Source: Paraktedonobacter sp034438135 (GTDB taxonomy: Bacteria; Chloroflexota; Ktedonobacteria; Ktedonobacterales; Ktedonobacteraceae). Taken from it: a stretch of DNA of 9,110 nt. The position numbers and the translations under genes are program-made. The notes under the pieces are model-generated. The model was not told the DNA's origin. It was given only the letters and a program-made list of their open reading frames with translations, and made no database searches. Positions 6,107 through 9,110 of this stretch are shown here, piece after piece (position 1 is the stretch's first letter; each line of letters opens with the position of its first letter). The stretch covers positions 1 to 9,110 of the forward strand of contig DAOTTL010000229.1 in assembly GCA_034438135.1 (NCBI GenBank). The letters run 5' to 3'.

Positions 6107-6131
6107 CGCTCCCTCTCCTGTGGGGAGAGCG
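6107..6131 (-). terminator. Terminator candidate after rplA
   Basis: CGCTC[T]CC pairs with GGGAGCG (7 bp, one bulged base), with an alternative inner CTCTCC/GGAGAG pairing. It is followed on the minus strand by TTCTCTCTTATC. It lies about 20 nt past the rplA stop and could end or attenuate the rpmG-rplA transcript before the rplJ leader. Confidence 0.55.
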
Positions 6132-6149
6132 AACGAGTGATTTTCTTTT

Positions 6150-6857
6150 TTACGAGGGCTTAAGAGCCGTGGCCGTGGCTACATCCAGATGTATACTCGG
6201 TGACATTGTGGACGAGAGCACAATGCTCTTCACATAAGTCCCCTTTGCACCGGATGGTCTGGCCCGCACTACTGCATCCATCACCGAGGTCAGATTCGAG
6301 AGCAACGCTTCCTCGCTAAAGGAGAGCTTGCCCGCCGGGATATGCAATAGCGCTGTGCGATCGACGCGAAACTCGACGCGACCAGCCTTGACATCCTGAA
6401 CTGTCCTGGTGATATCGAATGTAATGGTTCCTGCCTTTGGACTGGGCATCAGGCCGCGAGGTCCCAGCTTTTTACCAAGCCGACCAACCTTGCCCATAAC
6501 GTCGGGAGTGGCGATAGCCACATCAAAACCGAACCAGTCTTCCTCAATTTGCTTGATCAAATCGTCCAACCCAACGAAGTCCGCACCGGCGGCCACAGCC
6601 TCATTGACCTTCTCACCCTGGGCGAATACCAGTACCTTCATCTCTTTACCGGTTCCAGCAGGCAGCATCGCAACGCCGCGCACCATCTGGTCGGCATGAC
6701 GGGGGTCAACGCCCAGCTTCGTATGCACTTCCATGGTTGGATCGAACTTTACATAATTCATCTTTCTGAGCAGAGAGATTGCTTCCTGAGGTTGATAGAG
6801 CTTCTCGGCTTCGACAAGCTTGAGTGCCTCAGTATATTTTTTGCCATGTTTTGTCAT
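6150..6857 (-). CDS. rplA: 50S ribosomal protein L1
   Basis: L1 forms the mobile L1 stalk near the E site, which moves deacylated tRNA out of the ribosome; in many bacteria it also represses translation of its own operon. The 235-residue product has the usual length and the family signature VGRLGKKLGPRGLMPSPKAG (124-143). It also has FRVDRTALLHIPAGKLSF (163-180) and a C-terminal SSTMSPSIHLD (215-225), resembling the usual S(S/T)MGPGI segment. ATG 6857 is preceded by AAGGAGG with a longish spacer of about 12 nt. It follows rplK by 54 nt, the standard pairing. Confidence 0.96.
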   Translation of the reverse strand: MTKHGKKYTEALKLVEAEKLYQPQEAISLLRKMNYVKFDPTMEVHTKLGVDPRHADQMVRGVAMLPAGTGKEMKVLVFAQGEKVNEAVAAGADFVGLDDLIKQIEEDWFGFDVAIATPDVMGKVGRLGKKLGPRGLMPSPKAGTITFDITRTVQDVKAGRVEFRVDRTALLHIPAGKLSFSEEALLSNLTSVMDAVVRARPSGAKGTYVKSIVLSSTMSPSIHLDVATATALKPS

Positions 6858-6911
6858 GTTATTTTGTGCCCTCCTTGTGGCAGGTAAACCGCAGTGACTT
6901 TCGGGCGAAAT

Positions 6912-7337
6912 CTAGTCGTTAACAGTGATACCCATGCTACGAGCGGTACCAATGACCATGCTCTCAGCACCTTCGCTATTGATAGAGTTGAGATCTTTCA
7001 TTTTGAGTTCAGCGATCTCACGCAGTTTTGTGCGGTCGATAGAACCAATTTTGCTCTTATTTGTTGTCGCCGAACCCTTATCGACACCAGCGGCTTTCTT
7101 CAGCAGATCTGGCACAGGAGGAGTTTTGGTGATAAACGTAAAAGAGCGATCTTCAAAGATAGTGATCTCGGCAGGGATCACCAGGCCTACCTGGTTGGCA
7201 GTGCGCTCATTATATTCCTTACAGAAGGCCATAATATTGACGCCCTGAGGACCGAGTGCAGTACCAATAGGAGGTGCGGGATTCGCCTTTCCCGCGGGTA
7301 TCTGTAGCTTTACTACAGCTTTAACACGCTTTGCCAT
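6912..7337 (-). CDS. rplK: 50S ribosomal protein L11
   Basis: L11 binds the GTPase-associated region of 23S rRNA at the base of the stalk and is needed for RelA activation. The 141-residue product has the complete two-domain form: an N-terminal domain with LQIPAGKANPAPPIGTALGP (11-30) and a C-terminal rRNA-binding domain from about 75, ending with GTARSMGITV (130-139). The ATG at 7337 gives the family-standard MAKRVKAVVKLQIPAG start. Unusually, no proper Shine-Dalgarno is present: the nearest candidate, AAAGG, is about 14 nt from the ATG, and the space holds a tandem 10-bp repeat (7342-7363). nusG ends 39 nt upstream, so translational coupling could help initiation. Confidence 0.96.
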   Translation of the reverse strand: MAKRVKAVVKLQIPAGKANPAPPIGTALGPQGVNIMAFCKEYNERTANQVGLVIPAEITIFEDRSFTFITKTPPVPDLLKKAAGVDKGSATTNKSKIGSIDRTKLREIAELKMKDLNSINSEGAESMVIGTARSMGITVND

Positions 7338-7341
7338 TGTA

Positions 7342-7363
7342 TTTCACAATGCCTTTCACAATG
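7342..7363 (-). repeat. Tandem 10-bp repeat just upstream of rplK
   Basis: CATTGTGAAA occurs twice on the minus strand (7354-7363 and 7342-7351) with a 12-bp period, directly before the rplK ATG. It occupies the place where a ribosome binding site is expected. Confidence 0.7.
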
Positions 7364-7376
7364 TACTTAACTCGCA

Positions 7377-7967
7377 TTAGATTTTTTCAACCTGGAGGAA
7401 GTCCAGGATGACCGGCGTTTCTCGACCAAAGAAGGAAACGAGTACAGTAACTTTGTTTCGATCCTGGTTAATCTCGCTGACCGTGCCGATAAATTCGGTG
7501 AACGGTCCATCGATCACACGCACACTCTGACCTTTTGAGAAACTGATCTTGGCTTTGGGCTTTTCTGTCTCTTTCGTAACCTGCTTCAAGATCGCCCGGA
7601 TCTCGCTCTCGTGCAGTGGAACCGGACGGTTGCCGGAACCAACGAAGCTGGTGACGCCAGGTGTGTTGCGTACAACATACCAGGCCTCGTCGCTCATGAT
7701 CATCTCTACCAGTACATAGCCTGGGAAAACTTTTCGCTGTACAGTGCGTCTCTGGCCTTGTTTGATCTCAACCTCTTCTTCCATTGGAACGATGATGCGG
7801 AAGATCTTGTTACGCATATCCATGGAGGCGATACGCGCTTCAAGGTGGCTTTTGACCTTATTTTCATAGCCCGAATACGTATGGATCGCAAACCAGGCAG
7901 GGTCTCCTGCCTCTGAGCTTTTTTGCGGCTCTGGCTGTTCAGATTGGTTAGGATATTCAGTAACCAC
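7377..7967 (-). CDS. nusG: Transcription termination/antitermination protein NusG
   Basis: NusG binds RNA polymerase, affects pausing and processivity, and links it to Rho or the ribosome. The product (196 residues from the chosen start) has an NGN domain (about 22-128: PAWFAIHTYSGYENKVKSHL, then RKVFPGYVLVEM and VRNTPGVTSFVG) and a C-terminal KOW domain (about 143-196: KGQSVRVIDGPFTEFIGTV). The frame could also begin at TTG 8000 or ATG 7982. GTG 7967 is preferred because AGGGGA lies exactly 6 nt upstream, while ATG 7982 has only a weak GGA and would place that purine-rich site inside the gene. Only the nonconserved first 15 residues or fewer are affected. The stop of secE is 35 nt upstream. 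Confidence 0.93.
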   Translation of the reverse strand: MVTEYPNQSEQPEPQKSSEAGDPAWFAIHTYSGYENKVKSHLEARIASMDMRNKIFRIIVPMEEEVEIKQGQRRTVQRKVFPGYVLVEMIMSDEAWYVVRNTPGVTSFVGSGNRPVPLHESEIRAILKQVTKETEKPKAKISFSKGQSVRVIDGPFTEFIGTVSEINQDRNKVTVLVSFFGRETPVILDFLQVEKI

Positions 7968-7973
7968 AGCAAT

Positions 7974-7979
7974 TCCCCT
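7974..7979 (-). promoter_or_regulatory. Ribosome binding site favouring the nusG GTG start
   Basis: AGGGGA on the minus strand with a 6-nt spacer to GTG 7967. It overlaps the codons after the alternative ATG 7982, so the two start choices are mutually informative. Confidence 0.55.
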
Positions 7980-8002
7980 CATTACATTCCAGAGTCGCAA
8001 GA

Positions 8003-8389
8003 CTACTTATTAGCGATCAGACGAAAGAGTTGGAAAAGTCCTTCGTCTACAAGTCCCAGTACCAGACCGATTACCGTTGAAAGGGCAATTACTACCAGAG
8101 TCATATTACGCGCTTCAACGAAGGTCGGCCAGGTGACTTTATAGCGCAACTCTCGATAGGCGTCGCGTATAAAGCGTACGAGGGTACTGTTACGAATACC
8201 TCCCGGCTTCTTTGCGGGTGCGGACGAAGCTTTCGTATCGCGCCGCACCGGTTTGGTGGTGCGTTCTTCGCGAGCGGGGGCTTTGGCGCTTTTTTCGCTT
8301 TGTGGCTCTTTTGCGCTGGTCCTCGCCTTTGGTTCGGCTATCTCACTCTGTCTGGCGCTTTTCTTCTTCTCGGACATTTTGTTTGCCAC
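8003..8389 (-). CDS. secE: Preprotein translocase subunit SecE
   Basis: SecE is the clamp subunit of the SecYEG channel in the cytoplasmic membrane. The family core is at the C-terminus: FIRDAYRELRYKVTWPTFVEARNMT (73-97), the amphipathic helix with the conserved KVTWP, followed by one transmembrane helix (about 97-118) and a short end. The first 65 residues or so are an extension very rich in Lys, Ala, Glu, Arg and Ser with no hydrophobic segment, probably disordered and cytoplasmic; minimal SecE proteins have about 60 residues. The frame opens at TTG 8395 and also has ATG 8377, but GTG 8389 is chosen because AAAGG lies 6 nt upstream. It sits between rpmG (43 nt before) and nusG, the usual order. 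Confidence 0.93.
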   Translation of the reverse strand: MANKMSEKKKSARQSEIAEPKARTSAKEPQSEKSAKAPAREERTTKPVRRDTKASSAPAKKPGGIRNSTLVRFIRDAYRELRYKVTWPTFVEARNMTLVVIALSTVIGLVLGLVDEGLFQLFRLIANK

Positions 8390-8395
8390 GTTCAA

Positions 8396-8400
8396 CCTTT
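8396..8400 (-). promoter_or_regulatory. Ribosome binding site favouring the secE GTG start
   Basis: AAAGG with a 6-nt spacer to GTG 8389. It abuts the alternative TTG 8395 and is 18 nt from ATG 8377, so neither of those is well placed. Confidence 0.5.
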
Positions 8401-8432
8401 CTCGATCAGTGTAGCTGTGATCGCGCTACTTC

Positions 8433-8603
8433 CTATTTGGTTTCGCGATGGAGTGTCTGTACGCGACAGGTTGGGCAGAATTTTCTCAGTTCGAGTCGTT
8501 CTGGGTTATTTCTTTTGTTTTTCGAACTCGCATAGTTACGCTGCTTGCACTCAGGACAGGCTAGCACTGCTACGATGCGATTCTCTTTACCTTTACTGGC
8601 CAT
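8433..8603 (-). CDS. rpmG: 50S ribosomal protein L33, zinc-ribbon type
   Basis: L33 is a small protein of the large subunit near the E site. The 56-residue product has two CxxC pairs, C16-P-E-C19 and C43-P-T-C46, the zinc-binding form, and the family pattern RNYASSKNKRNNPERLELRK between them. The frame is open upstream to 8783, but the extra 60 codons read through leader hairpins and look non-coding. ATG 8603 gives the family-standard beginning and has AAGG about 11 nt upstream. It is the first gene after the promoter at 8818-8846, with secE and nusG following, the common rpmG-secE-nusG arrangement. Confidence 0.95.
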   Translation of the reverse strand: MASKGKENRIVAVLACPECKQRNYASSKNKRNNPERLELRKFCPTCRVQTLHRETK

Positions 8604-8811
8604 GTTTGTTCTGCCTTCTTCAAGTGTATTCAAATTACCGTGATCTGCTCTTGCCGCGAGTTTTATACGCGGTAGGGATTGGGGTTGCACGGTCAGCCTG
8701 CTATCCGTGGTTGAGCTACACCACGATGTGTTCCCTTTGAACACATAAGTTTCTTTTTGACGATGGCTTTGATAAATGTTCAAAATGTTCTTGTGAATAG
8801 TATATCAAGCC
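8604..8811 (-). promoter_or_regulatory. Structured ~200-nt 5' leader of rpmG-secE-nusG
   Basis: From the predicted start of transcription (about 8811) to rpmG the minus strand forms at least three hairpins. They are ATGTGTTC/GAACACAT (8726-8746, 8 bp, 5-nt loop), CGTGGT/ACCACG (8706-8725, 6 bp, 8-nt loop) directly abutting it with no bases between, and CCGCG/CGCGG (about 8655-8673) around an A/U-rich loop. None has a U-tract on the minus strand. The second loop contains TAGCTCA, which resembles a tRNA A-box, but no tRNA can be folded. I cannot assign it to a known leader family. Confidence 0.45.
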
Positions 8812-8817
8812 TATGGC

Positions 8818-8846
8818 ATTATATAGGTTTTTCCGTTTTCTCACAA
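8818..8846 (-). promoter_or_regulatory. Promoter of the rpmG-secE-nusG-rplKA operon
   Basis: On the minus strand TTGTGA (8841-8846, 4 of 6 matches) and a perfect TATAAT (8818-8823) are separated by exactly 17 bp. It lies after the tuf hairpin, and no gene intervenes before rpmG, so it likely drives the whole operon as far as the terminator after rplA. Confidence 0.75.
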
Positions 8847-8857
8847 GGGCTTCCTTT

Positions 8858-8897
8858 TTTTTCGTTGCTCACTCCCAGAGGAGCGAGCAACGAAAAA
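8858..8897 (-). terminator. Long hairpin after tuf, with unusual flanking tracts
   Basis: A 13-bp stem (CGTTGCTC with GAGCAACG, then a G-U wobble in minus-strand RNA, then CTCC with GGAG around a UCUG loop) is extended by five T-A pairs to about 18 bp. It begins about 14 nt after the tuf stop. The wobble supports function in minus-strand RNA. However, the T-tract is on the 5' side and the A-tract on the 3' side on both strands, the reverse of a standard intrinsic terminator. Confidence 0.55.
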
Positions 8898-8910
8898 GAG
8901 AGAGAACGGG

Positions 8911-9110
8911 TTACTTTTCGATCTTGGTGCAGATGCCAGCACCAACGGTGCGTCCACCTTCACGAATGGCGAATTTCACGCCCTCTTCCATGGCCACCGG
9001 CTGGATCAACTCGACGGTCATCTCGATGTTGTCTCCCGGCATGACCATCTCCACGCCCTCCGGCAGCTTGATCGCTCCGGTGACATCCGTGGTTCGCACA
9101 TAGAACTGCG
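8911..9110 (-). CDS. tuf: Elongation factor Tu, C-terminal 65 residues (gene continues past the right edge)
   Basis: EF-Tu delivers aminoacyl-tRNA to the ribosomal A site as a GTP complex. Only the end of domain 3 is in the window. QFYVRTTDVTGAIKLPEGVE, the PGDNIEMTVELIQPVAMEEG region and FAIREGGRTVGAG match EF-Tu closely, and the protein ends in ICTKIEK followed by TAA. The GTPase domain lies outside the window. tuf directly upstream of the rpmG-secE-nusG block is common in bacteria. The hairpin and the promoter that follow indicate that tuf ends one transcription unit and rpmG begins another. Confidence 0.96.
   Translation of the reverse strand, partial: QFYVRTTDVTGAIKLPEGVEMVMPGDNIEMTVELIQPVAMEEGVKFAIREGGRTVGAGICTKIEK

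Noticed and set aside
6894..7307. 137-codon plus-strand frame opposite rplK
   Set aside because: It is antisense to L11, without family similarity.
8300..8740. 146-codon plus-strand frame with hydrophobic stretches opposite secE and rpmG
   Set aside because: The apparent hydrophobicity comes from the complement of Lys/Glu-rich codons; it spans two conserved genes and a leader on the other strand.
8640..8760. A tRNA gene between tuf and rpmG
   Set aside because: Only an A-box-like D-arm start is present; there is no T-arm consensus, no matching acceptor stem and no plausible anticodon arm.
8790..8847. Inverted repeat CTTGTGA/TCACAAG flanking the rpmG promoter
   Set aside because: The arms are 7 bp with a 44-bp gap and one of them is the -35 element itself; too weak to call an operator.

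Overview
The window looks like a chromosomal segment from a moderately GC-rich bacterium and is dominated by one translation and transcription gene block, all on the minus strand. From right to left it reads: tuf (3' end), rpmG, secE, nusG, rplK, rplA, rplJ, rplL, then rpsO and pnp, then a type-4 uracil-DNA glycosylase. At the far left the 3' end of an unidentified plus-strand gene converges on the glycosylase. The protein sequences are clearly bacterial. The GC content, the Gly/Arg-rich tail of PNPase and the gene order would suit a Chloroflexota lineage such as Ktedonobacteria, but that assignment is inference and was not tested by any search.

Right part (about 6150-9110): EF-Tu ends, followed by a long hairpin. 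A strong sigma-70-type promoter (TTGTGA, 17 bp, TATAAT) then drives a roughly 200-nt structured leader and the rpmG-secE-nusG-rplK-rplA operon. secE, nusG and probably rpmG have alternative upstream starts that Shine-Dalgarno placement argues against. An intrinsic terminator candidate follows rplA.

Middle (4675-6149): the rplJ-rplL pair is preceded by a roughly 350-nt leader with several strong stem-loops. One is a 12-bp attenuator-like hairpin with a competing upstream copy of its arm, as expected for L10 autoregulation. After rplL comes a 13-bp hairpin. Instead of rpoB, the next gene is rpsO, with its own promoter (TTGCAT, 17 bp, TATAAT).

Left part (1-4674): rpsO is followed, after a 448-nt leader, by pnp, whose product carries a disordered tail of about 140 residues rich in RGG and DRGG. 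Next come a terminator candidate and the glycosylase gene, whose product ends in a sliding-clamp-type pentapeptide (QLSLF).

Functionally, the block supplies ribosomal stalk and L1/L11 region proteins, small-subunit assembly (S15), elongation (EF-Tu), protein export (SecE), transcription elongation control (NusG) and mRNA turnover (PNPase). The DNA repair gene at the end appears to be a separate unit. I see no mobile element, CRISPR array or defence system. The most interesting material is regulatory RNA structure in the leaders and the unusual C-terminal tails of PNPase and the glycosylase.
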